Counted from the stretch's first letter, positions 10,302 to 20,289 are shown. The stretch: DNA of 64,000 nt from Citrobacter freundii (GCF_011077955.1 NZ_JAALBX010000017.1:21533-85532); one strand, 5' to 3'. Translations and numbers: made by a program. Notes: generated by a model from the letters alone, not told the origin.

Positions 10302-10312
10302 CTTCCTGGCGT
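10276..10312. repeat. Inverted repeat spanning the stop of the small frame
   Basis: ACGCCAGGGAGTT and AACTTCCTGGCGT form a 13-bp stem with one mismatch and an 11-base loop. The TAA stop of the small frame lies at the edge of the loop. AAATTT follows, so it is terminator-like without a proper T-run. Confidence 0.5.
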
Positions 10313-10399
10313 AAATTTCACATCAGATAACGCATTTGTTTCACATCAGCATTGCCCACAAACTTTATTTCGGCGCTTGTGGGAGAAACCACCATGCCC

Positions 10400-11269
10400 T
10401 TAGAACAGATCGTTAAGCATGACGCCTACGCCGAAGCGGGTTTGGTTAAAGTTATAATCGATTAGCGATTCGCCATAACCGCTATACAACTGAGTATAGA
10501 ACCGGGCATGCTTCGTAATAGGGTAACTGAAGCCAATCTCCCCGCCGCCGTAACCGGTATTCCAGTTGTATTGCCCACGCGCGCTCAGAATGGCGTCACC
10601 CAGTTGATAGCCAATTTTCAACTGGTAATAGCCCATGTATTTGGTGATATCCGCATTATCATCGGTGTTACCAACCACATACCAGGGCTTCACTTCGACC
10701 AGCCAGTTGCCATTCTGCGCCATCAGGCGGGTATAAAGACGGTTCCAGCTGCGGGATGTCGGGTCGGAACGACCATTTGACTGGTGATTATAACCAACCT
10801 CAACGTCACGCAGCGTCCAGCCGGCGAGCTGATAATCGGTCGCGAAGCCTAAGAAGGCTTGGGGTTCATAGTTCGTTTCACGAAACGGCGACGACTCTTC
10901 GCTGTTAGAAAGCTGCCACCAGGAGCGCTGGGTATAAGACGCTCCGAGCACCGAGTTTGGCCCGAGGATGCCGCGCCAGAGCGGAAACGCCAGGCTTAAC
11001 TGGAATTTCACTTCGTCTTTGCGAGCGTTATCAGACCAGTTATACGTATTGATGGCTTCCTTATTCAGGTCATCCGTTACCGTATAAAGCAGGTAATTCG
11101 ACTCATAAGGATAGAGCGTAAACGGATTATCATGATCCTGAAGCATATTCGCGATGATGCTTCCTCGCACGGCAGGCGCATCGTGGACTTCCTGAACGAC
11201 CGCTTCCTGTGCAAATACCGCGCACGGCAATAAACCTGCACATCCTACCCAACCCAGAAATTTGCCCAT
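10400..11269 (-). CDS. pldA: Outer membrane phospholipase A PldA
   Basis: A 12-stranded outer-membrane phospholipase that dimerises with Ca2+ and degrades phospholipids misplaced in the outer leaflet. With ATG at 11269 (GGAG 8 bases upstream) the precursor is 289 residues, as in E. coli. A signal peptide of about 20 residues ends at AVFA-Q. Catalytic His and Ser are in GYNHQSNGRSDP and the conserved Asn lies in the following strand. The C-terminus ends GVGVMLNDLF with a terminal Phe. A TTG seven codons upstream is possible but less likely. Divergent from yigI. Confidence 0.97.
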   Translation of the reverse strand: MGKFLGWVGCAGLLPCAVFAQEAVVQEVHDAPAVRGSIIANMLQDHDNPFTLYPYESNYLLYTVTDDLNKEAINTYNWSDNARKDEVKFQLSLAFPLWRGILGPNSVLGASYTQRSWWQLSNSEESSPFRETNYEPQAFLGFATDYQLAGWTLRDVEVGYNHQSNGRSDPTSRSWNRLYTRLMAQNGNWLVEVKPWYVVGNTDDNADITKYMGYYQLKIGYQLGDAILSARGQYNWNTGYGGGEIGFSYPITKHARFYTQLYSGYGESLIDYNFNQTRFGVGVMLNDLF

Positions 11270-11439
11270 GTGGCTTGTTCTCCTGAACAAATCAATATAA
11301 TTGCTGAATTATTATCCGCCCGACATTCTACATTTTTATTTGTCGAGTGCTTAGTCCTGGTTTCTGATTATGGCAAACAACAAATAAGAAGCATAAAATC
11401 AACAACGATTTAACAACCGTTTTCTTTTAGGTAGGAACC

Positions 11440-11910
11440 ATGTCCCCCACGATGTTAACTAACGACGCAGCCCTCAAGCTGGTCGGCGAGATCTTTGTTT
11501 ACCATATGCCGTTTAACCGCACGCTCGGTTTAGAGCTCATGCGTTATGAAAAAGATTATGCAGAACTTTGCTTTAATAACCAGCCGACGATGGTAGGAAA
11601 CTGGGCGCAAAGTATTTTGCATGGCGGCGTCATCGCATCGGCGCTGGATGTGGCGGCCGGGCTGGTATGCGTGGGCAGCACCCTGACCCGCCATGAAACC
11701 ATTACCGAAGAAGAATTACGCCAGCGTTTATCCCGTATGGGCACCATTGATTTACGCGTCGACTATTTGCGCCCTGGCCGCGGCAACCGTTTTACCGCCA
11801 CCAGCAGTCTGTTGCGCGCGGGTAACAAAGTCGCCGTGGCGCGGGTGGAACTACATAATGAAGATCAAGTGTATATCGCCAGCGCCACGGCGACCTACAT
11901 GGTTGGTTAA
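11440..11910 (+). CDS. yigI: Hotdog-fold acyl-CoA thioesterase YigI
   Basis: A 156-residue PaaI-type hotdog-fold protein. The signature [17 protein letters not shown] carries the catalytic-site helix, and [10 protein letters not shown] plus [17 protein letters not shown] are typical strands. E. coli YigI has been described as a thioesterase acting on long-chain acyl-CoAs; the substrate here is inferred from orthology. A GTAGGAA stretch precedes the ATG. It is followed 50 bp later by rarD and may be cotranscribed with it. Confidence 0.9.
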   Translation: MSPTMLTNDAALKLVGEIFVYHMPFNRTLGLELMRYEKDYAELCFNNQPTMVGNWAQSILHGGVIASALDVAAGLVCVGSTLTRHETITEEELRQRLSRMGTIDLRVDYLRPGRGNRFTATSSLLRAGNKVAVARVELHNEDQVYIASATATYMVG

Positions 11911-11960
11911 ATATGATTTACTGTTAAAATGCATTCACTTTTTGATAACGAGCGTTGCTA

Positions 11961-12857
11961 ATGGATGCAAAACAGACGCGGCAAGGGGTGTTTTTCGCCC
12001 TTGCCGCTTATTTTATTTGGGGGATTGCCCCGGCTTATTTCAAGCTTATCGATTTTGTTCCAGCGGATGAAATTTTGACCCACCGCGTCATTTGGTCGTT
12101 CTTCTTTATGATTGCTCTGATAACGGTTAGCCGTCAGTGGAGCGGTCTGAAACGCCTGTTCGAGACACCCAAGAAAGTGTTTGCTCTGGCGTTGAGCGCG
12201 GTGCTGATTGGCGGCAACTGGCTGCTATTTATCTGGGCGGTGAATAACCACCATTTACTGGAAGCGAGTCTGGGTTACTTTATCAACCCGCTGGTGAATA
12301 TTGTGCTGGGGATGATTTTCCTGGGCGAGCGTTTCCGGCGGATGCAATGGGTGGCAGTTGGCCTCGCCACCTGCGGTGTGTTAGTACAATTATGGACCTT
12401 TGGTTCGCTGCCGATTATTGCGCTGGCGCTGGCGTTCAGCTTTGCGTTTTATGGACTGTTGCGCAAAAAGATCCGGGTGGATGCCCAGACCGGGATGCTT
12501 ATCGAAACGCTATGGCTGCTGCCGGTTGCCGGGATTTACCTGTTCGTTATTGCCGACAGCCCAACCAGCCATATGGACGCCAACTCCCTGACGCTGAATC
12601 TTGAGCTGATGGCGGCAGGTGTGGTGACCACCATTCCGTTATTGTGCTTTACCGCCGCCGCCACGCGTCTGCGACTGTCTACGCTGGGCTTTTTCCAGTA
12701 CATCGGCCCAACGTTGATGTTTATCCTGGCGGTAGTGTTTTACGACGAAATCCCGGGTACAGACAAAATGGTGACCTTCGCGTTTATCTGGGTCGCGCTG
12801 GCGATTTTCGTGATGGATGCGGTGTATACGCAGCGCAGAACGCACAGCGGTAATTAA
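11961..12857 (+). CDS. rarD: EamA-family membrane transporter RarD
   Basis: A 298-residue inner-membrane protein with about ten hydrophobic segments, of the RarD subfamily of EamA/DMT transporters. The opening MDAKQTRQGV and the FFQYIGPTLMFILAV segment match E. coli RarD. Its substrate is not established; the name comes from a chloramphenicol-sensitivity link in Pseudomonas. ATG at 11961 is chosen over a TTG two codons upstream because it matches the family start. A hairpin follows directly after the stop. Confidence 0.93.
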   Translation: MDAKQTRQGVFFALAAYFIWGIAPAYFKLIDFVPADEILTHRVIWSFFFMIALITVSRQWSGLKRLFETPKKVFALALSAVLIGGNWLLFIWAVNNHHLLEASLGYFINPLVNIVLGMIFLGERFRRMQWVAVGLATCGVLVQLWTFGSLPIIALALAFSFAFYGLLRKKIRVDAQTGMLIETLWLLPVAGIYLFVIADSPTSHMDANSLTLNLELMAAGVVTTIPLLCFTAAATRLRLSTLGFFQYIGPTLMFILAVVFYDEIPGTDKMVTFAFIWVALAIFVMDAVYTQRRTHSGN

Positions 12858-12879
12858 GCTCTTCTTTCACAAGAAGAGC
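12858..12879. terminator. Shared hairpin between convergent rarD and corA
   Basis: GCTCTTCTT and AAGAAGAGC form a perfect 9-bp stem with a 4-base loop, directly after the rarD stop and 8 bases before the end of corA. It is symmetrical and could end both transcripts, although neither side has a strong T-run. Confidence 0.6.
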
Positions 12880-12886
12880 CCCATCA

Positions 12887-13837
12887 TTACAGCCAGTTGC
12901 GGCGTTTAAAGTACAGATATGGCGCAAGCCCTGCGAGCATCATTGCGATGATCGCCGCAGGGTAGCCAAAGCTCCAGTGTAACTCCGGCATAAATTCAAA
13001 GTTCATCCCGTAGCTTGACGCCACAAGCGTCGGCGGCAGGAATACCACGGATACCACCGAGAAGATTTTAATAATGCGGTTCTGCTCGATGTTGATAAAA
13101 CCCATCGCCGCCTGCATTAAAAAGTTCACCTTCTGGAACAGCGATTCGTTATGCGGCAGCAGGGATTCGATATCTCGCAGGATTTCGCGCGCCTGTTCGA
13201 GCTGCCCGCCCGGCAAACGGGTTTTACGCACCAGGAAATTGAGCGCGCGCTGGGTATCCATCAGACACAGACGCACTTTCCAGCCCACGTCTTCCAGTTC
13301 CGCCAGCGTTGACAGCGCTTCATCGTACTCATCGCCCTGATGGCCTTCCATAATCACGCGGCTGAGCTTTTCCAGATCGCTGTAGATGTTCTCAATTTCA
13401 TCCGCCAGCTGTTCGATTTTGGTTTCAAACAGATCGAGCAGCAGCTCATAGGCGTTACCGTCGGTCATTAACTGGGCGCGGGCGCGCATACGGTAGAGAC
13501 GAAACGCAGGCAGTTCGCGCTCACGCAGCGTGAACAGACGGCCATCGCGAATGGTGAACGCCACGGTGGAGTTACCGGCGTGATCGTCGGCATCTTCAAA
13601 GAAAAAGAAGGAGTGAATATGGAGACCGTCTTCGTCTTCAAAAAAACGCGCCGACGCTTCGATGTCTTCCAGTTCTGGGCGTGTCGCCAGGCTTTGTCCC
13701 AGCTCAGATTGCACCCGGAGACGTTCTTCGTCATCCGGTTCGACCAAATCCACCCACACTGAGTCTGTTAAGGTTTGCGCCTCGTCGAGTTCCAGACGAG
13801 ACAGTCGATTGTTTTCCAGTTGAAATGCGCTCAGCAT
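12887..13837 (-). CDS. corA: Magnesium/cobalt channel CorA
   Basis: The main constitutive Mg2+ influx channel, a pentamer of the CorA family. The 316 residues equal the enteric length. A long acidic and helical cytoplasmic domain is followed by two C-terminal membrane helices, with the selectivity motif [10 protein letters not shown] between them and a basic tail KRRNWL. ATG at 13837 follows GGGAG. The frame extends further upstream, but those residues are not part of the family. The gene is preceded by a leader of about 350 bases with the corL frame and a strong hairpin, consistent with known Rho-dependent leader control in Salmonella. Confidence 0.97.
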   Translation of the reverse strand: MLSAFQLENNRLSRLELDEAQTLTDSVWVDLVEPDDEERLRVQSELGQSLATRPELEDIEASARFFEDEDGLHIHSFFFFEDADDHAGNSTVAFTIRDGRLFTLRERELPAFRLYRMRARAQLMTDGNAYELLLDLFETKIEQLADEIENIYSDLEKLSRVIMEGHQGDEYDEALSTLAELEDVGWKVRLCLMDTQRALNFLVRKTRLPGGQLEQAREILRDIESLLPHNESLFQKVNFLMQAAMGFINIEQNRIIKIFSVVSVVFLPPTLVASSYGMNFEFMPELHWSFGYPAAIIAMMLAGLAPYLYFKRRNWL

Positions 13838-13959
13838 GACCGGGACTCCCAATACAAAAAATCCTGGACAGTTCGGTTGGCACACAGAAACAAATTGGGT
13901 TTCAGACCATTAAACAGCCTGACTCAGCGCGACGGGGGAATTGCAGTCGCTGACAACCG

Positions 13960-13991
13960 CTAAGGCTATCAGCATACGAGGATAGCCTTAG
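13960..13991. promoter_or_regulatory. Hairpin at the end of corL in the corA leader
   Basis: CTAAGGCTATC and GATAGCCTTAG are a perfect 11-bp inverted repeat with a 10-base loop. In the corA transcript the 5' arm begins inside the last codons and stop of corL, so a ribosome reaching the corL stop would prevent the stem. This fits a leader whose folding depends on corL translation. Confidence 0.7.
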
Positions 13992-14044
13992 GAGTTGTTC
14001 CTGGTGAACAGGACGGTGAGCCAGCATCTACTGGGTGTGTCCAA
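13988..14044 (-). CDS. corL: CorL leader peptide of corA
   Basis: An 18-codon frame starting TTG (residues after the start: DTPSRCWLTVLFTRNNS) ends 150 bases before corA. AGAGGAC lies 7 bases before the TTG. In Salmonella a short frame named corL in the corA leader couples translation to Rho-dependent termination. Position, size and the hairpin at its stop fit that model. The exact Salmonella peptide was not available for comparison, so the name rests on location and architecture. A 48-codon frame beginning with an internal ATG overlaps it in another phase. Confidence 0.65.
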   Translation of the reverse strand: MDTPSRCWLTVLFTRNNS

Positions 14045-14192
14045 GGCGAATGTCCTCTTAGCATAATCGTGGGCGCATGTTACGCCAGCAAAAATTTAGC
14101 GTCAACACGCAACGGTGCGCCCGCGAAGAATAAACGCCTCTTATTCTTAAAGGTTAGTTAAGAATGAAAAAATTGGGCGATTTATCTATAAG

Positions 14193-16355
14193 TTACACCG
14201 TTTCAAGCTTGGCATAAGCGGCCACCAGCCACTTAATTCCCTGGCCCTGAAACGCGACCTGCAAACGGCTGTGCTCGCCGCTGCCTTCCAGATTTACGAT
14301 GGTGCCCTCGCCGAATTTTGCGTGCCGAACGCGCTGGCCCAACTTATAGCCGGAATCATTTTCCGACACGGGCGTGCCCATCCGTTGATGGCTTACCGGA
14401 CGGCTGATGCTGGCGCGCAGACGTACTTCTTCAATACAGGCTTCCGGCAACTCGCCAATAAAACGCGACGGCCGATGATAGGTTTCTTTACCGTACAGAC
14501 GACGCGATTCGGCATAAGTAATGGTGAGTTTTTGCATCGCGCGGGTGACGCCCACATAGGCAAGACGGCGTTCCTCTTCCAGACGCCCTCCTTCATCAAG
14601 CGACATCTGGCTTGGGAACATGCCCTCTTCCATTCCAACGATAAATACCTGCGGAAACTCAAGCCCTTTTGCGGAGTGAAGGGTCATTAACTGCACCGCA
14701 TCCTGCCATGCGTCAGCCTGCCCTTCGCCCGCTTCCAGCGCCGCGTGGGACAAAAACGCCTGTAGCGGCATTAAGTCTTCGTCTTCTTCGTTGTAGCTGA
14801 ACTGGCGCGTCGCCGTCACCAGTTCCTCAAGGTTTTCGATACGGGTCTGGCCCTTTTCACCTTTTTCCTGTTCATACATCATCCACAGGCCGGAATCTTT
14901 AATGACCCGGTCGGTTTGCACATGAAGCGGCATATCGGCGGTTTCATGGGCCAGCGCGTCGATCAGTTCATGGAAACGCTGCAATGCGCTTGCGGCGCGA
15001 CCGGCCAACGCTTTTTCCTGTAACAACTGGCGGCTGGCCTGCCATAACGTGAGTTGGTTATCACGGGAAGCCTGGCGCACCACGTCAAGCGTGCGATCGC
15101 CAATACCGCGCGTAGGCGTATTGACGACGCGTTCAAACGCGGCGTCGTCATTGCGATTGGCGATAAGACGTAAATAGGAGAGTGCGTCTTTGATTTCCTG
15201 ACGCTCGAAGAACCGCATGCCGCCATAAATACGGTACGGCATATTCGCCTGCAGTAGCGCCTCTTCCAGCACGCGCGATTGGGCGTTGCTGCGATAGAGG
15301 ATGGCGCATTTTTCCAGCGCGCCGCCGCTTTCCTGCCAGGTTTTAATGCGATTCACCACGAAGCGCGCTTCATCTAGTTCATTGAACGCGCAGTAAAGGG
15401 AAATCGGCTCGCCATCGCTGCCGTCTGTCCATAAGTTCTTGCCCAGACGACCGGCGTTATTCGAGATAAGCGCGTTGGCGGCGTTAAGGATGTTGTTGGT
15501 AGAGCGGTAGTTCTGCTCAAGGCGAATAGTCTGCGCGCCGGGGAAATCATTCAGGAAACGCTGGATGTTCTCAACCTGCGCGCCGCGCCAGCCATAGATT
15601 GACTGGTCATCATCGCCCACGATCATCACTTTGCCGGTATCGCCCGCCAGAAGGCGGATCCAGGCGTACTGAATATTGTTGGTATCCTGGAATTCATCCA
15701 CCAGAATATTCGTGAAGCGCTCACGGTAATGATTAAGGATGTGGGGCTTATTAAGCCACAGTTCATGTGCCCGCAGCAGTAACTCGGCAAAATCCACCAG
15801 GCCTGCGCGGTCACACGCTTCCTGATAAGCCTGGTATACCTTTTGCCAGGTTTGCTCCACCGGATTTCCGTAGCTTTGAATATGATGCGGGCGCAGCCCT
15901 TCATCTTTTTTGCCGTTGATAAACCACATCGCCTGGCGCGGCGGCCACTGCTTTTCGTCCAGATTCATTGCTTTGATCAGACGTTTTAACAGACGCAACT
16001 GGTCTTCGCTGTCGAGGATCTGGAAATCCTGCGGCAAACCGGCATCCATATGGTGAGCGCGCAATAAACGGTGCGCCAGACCATGGAACGTACCGACCCA
16101 CATTCCGCCCTGGCTTGAGCCCATGATTTGCCCGATACGGTGGCGCATTTCCGCCGCGGCTTTGTTGGTGAAGGTCACCGCCATAATGGAATAAGGCGAT
16201 GTATTTTCCACCATCATCAGCCAGGCGATACGGTGAACCAGTACACGCGTCTTACCGCTGCCCGCGCCCGCCAGCACCAGCATATTGCTGCGCGGCGCCG
16301 CGACGGCGTCGCGTTGTTTGTCATTGAGGCCATCAAGCAGGTAAGAAACGTCCAT
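14193..16355 (-). CDS. uvrD: DNA helicase II UvrD
   Basis: A superfamily 1A 3'-5' helicase acting in nucleotide-excision and mismatch repair. The 720 residues equal the E. coli length. Walker A is [14 protein letters not shown], motif II is VDEFQDTN, motif III is [13 protein letters not shown], and VGVTRAMQKL carries motif VI. A C-terminal UvrD Tudor-like region (KLGQRVRHAKFGEGTIVN) is present. It lies downstream of yigB, but a LexA box just ahead indicates its own SOS-inducible promoter. Confidence 0.98.
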   Translation of the reverse strand: MDVSYLLDGLNDKQRDAVAAPRSNMLVLAGAGSGKTRVLVHRIAWLMMVENTSPYSIMAVTFTNKAAAEMRHRIGQIMGSSQGGMWVGTFHGLAHRLLRAHHMDAGLPQDFQILDSEDQLRLLKRLIKAMNLDEKQWPPRQAMWFINGKKDEGLRPHHIQSYGNPVEQTWQKVYQAYQEACDRAGLVDFAELLLRAHELWLNKPHILNHYRERFTNILVDEFQDTNNIQYAWIRLLAGDTGKVMIVGDDDQSIYGWRGAQVENIQRFLNDFPGAQTIRLEQNYRSTNNILNAANALISNNAGRLGKNLWTDGSDGEPISLYCAFNELDEARFVVNRIKTWQESGGALEKCAILYRSNAQSRVLEEALLQANMPYRIYGGMRFFERQEIKDALSYLRLIANRNDDAAFERVVNTPTRGIGDRTLDVVRQASRDNQLTLWQASRQLLQEKALAGRAASALQRFHELIDALAHETADMPLHVQTDRVIKDSGLWMMYEQEKGEKGQTRIENLEELVTATRQFSYNEEDEDLMPLQAFLSHAALEAGEGQADAWQDAVQLMTLHSAKGLEFPQVFIVGMEEGMFPSQMSLDEGGRLEEERRLAYVGVTRAMQKLTITYAESRRLYGKETYHRPSRFIGELPEACIEEVRLRASISRPVSHQRMGTPVSENDSGYKLGQRVRHAKFGEGTIVNLEGSGEHSRLQVAFQGQGIKWLVAAYAKLETV

Positions 16356-16388
16356 TGGTACCGCCGGAAAAGAGGGGTGATGCCACCC

Positions 16389-16404
16389 CTGTGAATTTAT
16401 ACAG
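16389..16404. promoter_or_regulatory. LexA (SOS) box upstream of uvrD
   Basis: CTGTGAATTTATACAG (on the uvrD strand CTGTATAAATTCACAG) matches the LexA consensus CTGT-N8-ACAG with AT-rich core. It lies 34 bases before the uvrD start, in the 60-bp gap after yigB, matching the known SOS control of uvrD. Confidence 0.92.
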
Positions 16405-16415
16405 AGTGGATGAAA

Positions 16416-17132
16416 TTATAACAGTGCCGTTAAGGATGCCAACCGCGAAATTTCCATGTGGGGCAATAAGCGGCTGTCCGTTGCGCGCATCAGGTTGGTG
16501 TCGCGCAAATTAATCCAGCATGCCTGTACGCCGCTGCGGATAGCGCCCGCTACGTCGGTGGTGAGGTCGTCACCCACATGAAGGATCTCGGCCGGGCTGA
16601 TATGAAGCTTCTTCGCCGCCAGGTGATACATATCGCTAAACGGCTTGGAGCGGCCATGCGGACCGGCGCGCAGTACAAACTGGAAATACTGATCAAGGCC
16701 AAACAGATGCGGTTCAGCGTTACCGTTTGTGATAGCCACCAGCGGCCATCTTTTGGCCAAGACTTTCAGAGTGTCGTGCGTTTCCTGAGGCACCTCGATA
16801 CGGCTGCGCCAGGAGGCGAAATGCACCATTGCCGCATCCGCGCCCGCCCGGGCTTCTTCTTCACTTAACCCCGCATCAAGCATGGCCCGTTCAACGGCCC
16901 GGCGACGCCATTCGGTCACATCGTGATAAATATCCGGCTCGGCATGACGCAACGCCTGGCGCACACGATGAAACGCATCCACTTCCAGCGCGTTAAGCGA
17001 CGGGTGGAAATTGCGAACGAATTCAAACGCCTCTTTTTCAGTACGCGTAATGACCGGGACGTTGTCATACAGCGTGTCATCCAGATCAAACGTGAGTGCG
17101 GAAATGTTGCCCAGCGGACGATAAAAATGCAT
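16416..17132 (-). CDS. yigB: FMN phosphatase YigB
   Basis: A 238-residue HAD-superfamily phosphatase that produces riboflavin from FMN in E. coli. Motif I is [10 protein letters not shown], motif II lies in [11 protein letters not shown], the Lys is in [10 protein letters not shown] and motif IV is [17 protein letters not shown]. Its start overlaps the xerC stop by one base (TAATG), indicating translational coupling in the dapF-yigA-xerC-yigB run. Confidence 0.95.
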   Translation of the reverse strand: MHFYRPLGNISALTFDLDDTLYDNVPVITRTEKEAFEFVRNFHPSLNALEVDAFHRVRQALRHAEPDIYHDVTEWRRRAVERAMLDAGLSEEEARAGADAAMVHFASWRSRIEVPQETHDTLKVLAKRWPLVAITNGNAEPHLFGLDQYFQFVLRAGPHGRSKPFSDMYHLAAKKLHISPAEILHVGDDLTTDVAGAIRSGVQACWINLRDTNLMRATDSRLLPHMEISRLASLTALL

Positions 17133-18037
17133 TACGTTTTCCCTCGTTTTGCGCGTGGGTGCGCGGCATCATAAACCGACGCCAGATGCTGGAAATCAAG
17201 ATGGGTGTAGATTTGCGTGGTGGAGAGATTAGCATGTCCTAACAGCTCCTGTACCCCGCGTAAATCGCCACTGGATTCCAGCATATGCGTGGCGAAGGAG
17301 TGGCGCAATTTATGGGGATGAACATGGCTGTTAAGCCCCTGCTTAATGCCCCATTCGGCGAAGCGTTTCTGGACATTGCGCGCGGAAATACGTTTACCGG
17401 TTTTCGCTAAAAACAGCGCATCGTCATCCGGGCCAAACAAGCCACGTAAATCCAGCCAGTGTTCAGTCCACGCCTGCGCGCTTTTCCCTATGGGCAGGCG
17501 CCGCTCTTTACTGCCTTTGCCGACAACCCACACTTCGCCCGTTGATAAATCCAGGTGGCGGCAATCAAGGTTTACCAGTTCAGACAAACGCAAACCCGCA
17601 CCGTACATCACTTCAAGCATGGCGCGATCTCGAACGGCAAGCGGATCGTTAAGATCAATATCCAGCAATTGGTTAACATCGTCGACGTCGATGTTTTTCG
17701 GCAGATGGCGTGGCGGTTTCGGGGCGGAGATCCCTTTTGCCGGATTAGCGTTAAGCTCGCCCTGGTTCACCATCCAGTTAAAGAAACTGCGTAACGCGGA
17801 AAGACGCAGCGCCAGGCTTGCGGCCTGTAAACCCTCACGACGGCTACGCACTACAATACTGCGAACATGCGCGGCGTCGCACTCGCGCCAGCGCGTTAAC
17901 TTCATAACGTCGGCTAACGCAATAATGGCGCTCAGCTGGCGTTCATAGTTCAGCACCGTCAGCGGGCTGAGCTGCCGCTCGACTTTAAGATATCGCAGAA
18001 ATTGACTGGCGTGTTCCTGTAACGGTGACGGCGTCAT
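17132..18037 (-). CDS. xerC: Tyrosine recombinase XerC
   Basis: With XerD it resolves chromosome dimers at dif. 301 residues (E. coli 298). An N-terminal core-binding domain is followed by the catalytic domain: Arg in [12 protein letters not shown], Lys in [10 protein letters not shown], His and Arg in [12 protein letters not shown], and His with the nucleophile Tyr in [17 protein letters not shown]. All catalytic residues are present. Its start overlaps the yigA stop by four bases (ATGA). Confidence 0.97.
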   Translation of the reverse strand: MTPSPLQEHASQFLRYLKVERQLSPLTVLNYERQLSAIIALADVMKLTRWRECDAAHVRSIVVRSRREGLQAASLALRLSALRSFFNWMVNQGELNANPAKGISAPKPPRHLPKNIDVDDVNQLLDIDLNDPLAVRDRAMLEVMYGAGLRLSELVNLDCRHLDLSTGEVWVVGKGSKERRLPIGKSAQAWTEHWLDLRGLFGPDDDALFLAKTGKRISARNVQKRFAEWGIKQGLNSHVHPHKLRHSFATHMLESSGDLRGVQELLGHANLSTTQIYTHLDFQHLASVYDAAHPRAKRGKT

Positions 18038-18738
18038 ACGCGTTCAATCCAGCGCTCCAACAGTTCCGGCAACATCAGTGAGAGCTCATGGAGCAATTGA
18101 GTGCCCTGGCCGGATTGATAATGCTGCGGATCGCGGCTGGTGAATATCACCACGCCCAGCGCGTCTTCGCTGCCCATTAACGACATCGCCACGGAGCCAA
18201 TCGCTTTCGCATCCGGCAAAATAACCAATAATTCCGGTCCGTTTAATGGCCCCAGATAATGGTTTTCGTGGCCCAGACGCTGGATGCGCAACGGTTCAAA
18301 CGCCTGACGCGATAACGCCAGATGCGTGAAATCTGACGGTGCGCCCACGCGCCAGCGGTCGGCAAACAGACGGATAGACGCGCCCGCAAGCCCCATGTCC
18401 CTGGCCCAGCGATGCAGGCGGTTAAGCATTTCCTGAAGACTTGGCGCCGACGCAAGTCGCCCCTGAAGTTTTAGCAGCCGATAAAATAATCCTTCATTGG
18501 CGCTCGCCAGTTCCATCAGCAGCGTCATATTTTCTTCCAACTGATTGATATGGTTTCTGGCGCGCGCCATATGCCATTCAACCAGCGAAACCGTGCCGCG
18601 TACCGGATGCGGAACCCGCATTTGCTCAGCAAGCGCGGCGTTACGGATAAAGAAATCAGGGTTGCGCAGCAGATATTCGCAGACTGCGCTGTCGTCAATC
18701 TCAGTAAGGAGCGCTTGCGGTTCCCCGACTTTACTCAT
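18034..18738 (-). CDS. yigA: DUF484 protein YigA
   Basis: A 234-residue protein of the DUF484 family with a GAF-like fold prediction, of unknown biochemical function. [15 protein letters not shown] near the start and [19 protein letters not shown] near the end are typical. It is embedded between dapF and xerC, with four-base overlaps on both sides, an arrangement conserved in enterics. A role tied to XerC or the cell envelope is only suggested by context. Confidence 0.93.
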   Translation of the reverse strand: MSKVGEPQALLTEIDDSAVCEYLLRNPDFFIRNAALAEQMRVPHPVRGTVSLVEWHMARARNHINQLEENMTLLMELASANEGLFYRLLKLQGRLASAPSLQEMLNRLHRWARDMGLAGASIRLFADRWRVGAPSDFTHLALSRQAFEPLRIQRLGHENHYLGPLNGPELLVILPDAKAIGSVAMSLMGSEDALGVVIFTSRDPQHYQSGQGTQLLHELSLMLPELLERWIERV

Positions 18739-19559
18739 AAATGTATAAATCCATCGTAGACATGAGTGGCTGGGCCCGTCATATAGAGCGGATGCCCGGG
18801 CCCCTTCCAGGCGATATCCAACAGACCGCCAGGCAACTCAACGCGTACCTGTTCGGCCAGTAATCCCTGGGAAATCCCAACGGCGACTGCCGCGCATGCG
18901 CCGCTGCCGCAGGCCTGCGTTTCCCCGGCGCCACGTTCGAAAACGCGCAACCGGATGCGATCGGTCGTGACCACCTGCATAAAGCCAATATTTGCCCGTT
19001 CAGGAAAACGCTCATGATTTTCCAGAACCGGCCCCAGGACTTCCACCTCGGCGGTATCAACGTTGTCGACCTGCAATACGCAGTGCGGGTTCCCCATGGA
19101 AACCACGCCGCACATTATGGTTTGCTCGGCGGCGCGCATGATATAGGTCTTTTCCGCCTTATTCGCGCGAAACGGCACCTGGCCTGGCTCAAAATTCGGC
19201 TCGCCCATATTAACCCGCACCAGATCGTCTTCATTCACGGTCAGCACCATGCGACCGTTAGCCGTGCTGACGCGAATGTCGCGTCTATTGGTGAGACCTT
19301 TCAGTCGAACAAACCGCGCGAAGCAGCGCGCGCCGTTACCACACTGAGAAACTTCGCTGCCGTCGGCGTTAAATATGCGGTAATGGAAATCCAGGTCAGG
19401 ATCGTACGGCGGCTCCACGACCAGCAGTTGGTCAAAGCCGACGCCCAGGTGGCGATCCGCCAGACGGCGGATCAACTCAGGCGAAAAAAAGACGTTTTGT
19501 GTGACCGCGTCGACGACCATAAAGTCATTACCAAGGCCATGCATTTTGGAAAACTGCAT
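18735..19559 (-). CDS. dapF: Diaminopimelate epimerase DapF
   Basis: Converts LL- to meso-diaminopimelate for lysine and peptidoglycan synthesis. 274 residues, as in E. coli. The two active-site cysteines are in CGNGARC (about residue 73) and ACGSGACA (about residue 217). The N-terminal [17 protein letters not shown] is the family start. It overlaps yigA by four bases and follows lptM by 34 bases. Confidence 0.98.
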   Translation of the reverse strand: MQFSKMHGLGNDFMVVDAVTQNVFFSPELIRRLADRHLGVGFDQLLVVEPPYDPDLDFHYRIFNADGSEVSQCGNGARCFARFVRLKGLTNRRDIRVSTANGRMVLTVNEDDLVRVNMGEPNFEPGQVPFRANKAEKTYIMRAAEQTIMCGVVSMGNPHCVLQVDNVDTAEVEVLGPVLENHERFPERANIGFMQVVTTDRIRLRVFERGAGETQACGSGACAAVAVGISQGLLAEQVRVELPGGLLDIAWKGPGHPLYMTGPATHVYDGFIHL

Positions 19560-19593
19560 TTTTCACTCCGTATACGCGGTGACGAATCGTTGT

Positions 19594-19797
19594 TTAGTAA
19601 ATCACCTGAGTCGGCTGATCGTTCTGGCCGCGATCGTTACGGTCGGGCGTAGTGGCCTGGGTATTATCCTGTACCGGGCGCGTCGGCGGTGGGGCTTTTT
19701 TATCCGCAGGCGGGAAGTAGAGAGGCCCTTTCAGACCGCATCCCGTAAGGCTTGCAAACGCCAGCACAACGGCCAGTGAGCAAAAAATGTTCTTCAT
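19594..19797 (-). CDS. lptM: Small lipoprotein LptM (YifL)
   Basis: A 67-residue lipoprotein precursor: signal peptide, lipobox LTGC at about residue 20, then GLKGPLYFPPADK and a Pro/Asn/Gln-rich tail. E. coli LptM (formerly YifL) binds the LPS translocon and helps LptD form its native disulfides at the outer membrane. It is the first gene of the dapF-xerC run and divergent from cyaY. Confidence 0.93.
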   Translation of the reverse strand: MKNIFCSLAVVLAFASLTGCGLKGPLYFPPADKKAPPPTRPVQDNTQATTPDRNDRGQNDQPTQVIY

Positions 19798-19968
19798 GGT
19801 GAATGCCTGTAGTTAATCCTTTGCTTTCTATCATCGCAGGAGAAGGCGCAAAAGCAAGAGTTTGCCGTTCTCAATATCGCCTTACTGACGAAACGCGCCT
19901 TGCGCTAAGGTTTCTATTCGGATCCAGAGCTTTTATACTTTCGCCACAACTCATAACAGGAAGCAGAC

Positions 19969-20289
19969 ATGAACGACAGTGAATTTCATCGCCTTGCCGA
20001 TGGTCTGTGGCAGACCATTGAAGAACGTATCGACAACCACGACGGTGAAACAGATATCGACTGTGAAATTAACGGCGGCGTGCTGACGTTGAGTTTTGAA
20101 AACGGTAGCAAAATCATTATCAACCGTCAGGAACCGCTGCATCAGGTATGGCTTGCGACGAAGAAAGGCGGCTACCATTTTGAATTACGCAACGATGAGT
20201 GGGTGTGCGATCGTAGCGGTGAGCGTTTCTGGACGCTGCTGGAAACCGCCTGCACGGAGCAAGCGGGAGAAGAAGTCAGCTTTCGCTAA
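19969..20289 (+). CDS. cyaY: Frataxin-like iron protein CyaY
   Basis: A 106-residue bacterial frataxin. The N-terminal acidic helix ([20 protein letters not shown] with DGETDID) is the iron and IscS binding face, and the sheet includes [12 protein letters not shown]. It modulates iron-sulfur cluster assembly by binding IscS. A CAGGAAG precedes the ATG. The stop codon abuts the stop of cyaA on the opposite strand with zero spacing. Confidence 0.96.
   Translation: MNDSEFHRLADGLWQTIEERIDNHDGETDIDCEINGGVLTLSFENGSKIIINRQEPLHQVWLATKKGGYHFELRNDEWVCDRSGERFWTLLETACTEQAGEEVSFR

Larger units (their letters stand above)
9736..10399. other. Gene-poor gap between recQ and pldA
   Basis: About 660 bases, visibly more AT-rich than the flanking genes. 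It must hold the recQ promoter at its left end. Apart from the small frame at 10098-10301 and the hairpin at its stop, I see no recognisable gene, tRNA or mobile element. No known E. coli gene occupies this position. Confidence 0.5.

Noticed and set aside
13837..13885. A 16-residue N-terminal extension of CorA
   Set aside because: Enteric CorA begins MLSAFQL; the extension lacks a ribosome site, while ATG at 13837 has GGGAG.
14271..14690. A 139-codon plus-strand frame opposite uvrD, and many other 60-200-codon frames opposite metE, cyaA, ilvC, ilvA and wecE
   Set aside because: They are antisense shadows of well-supported genes, have unnatural residue composition and lack ribosome sites.
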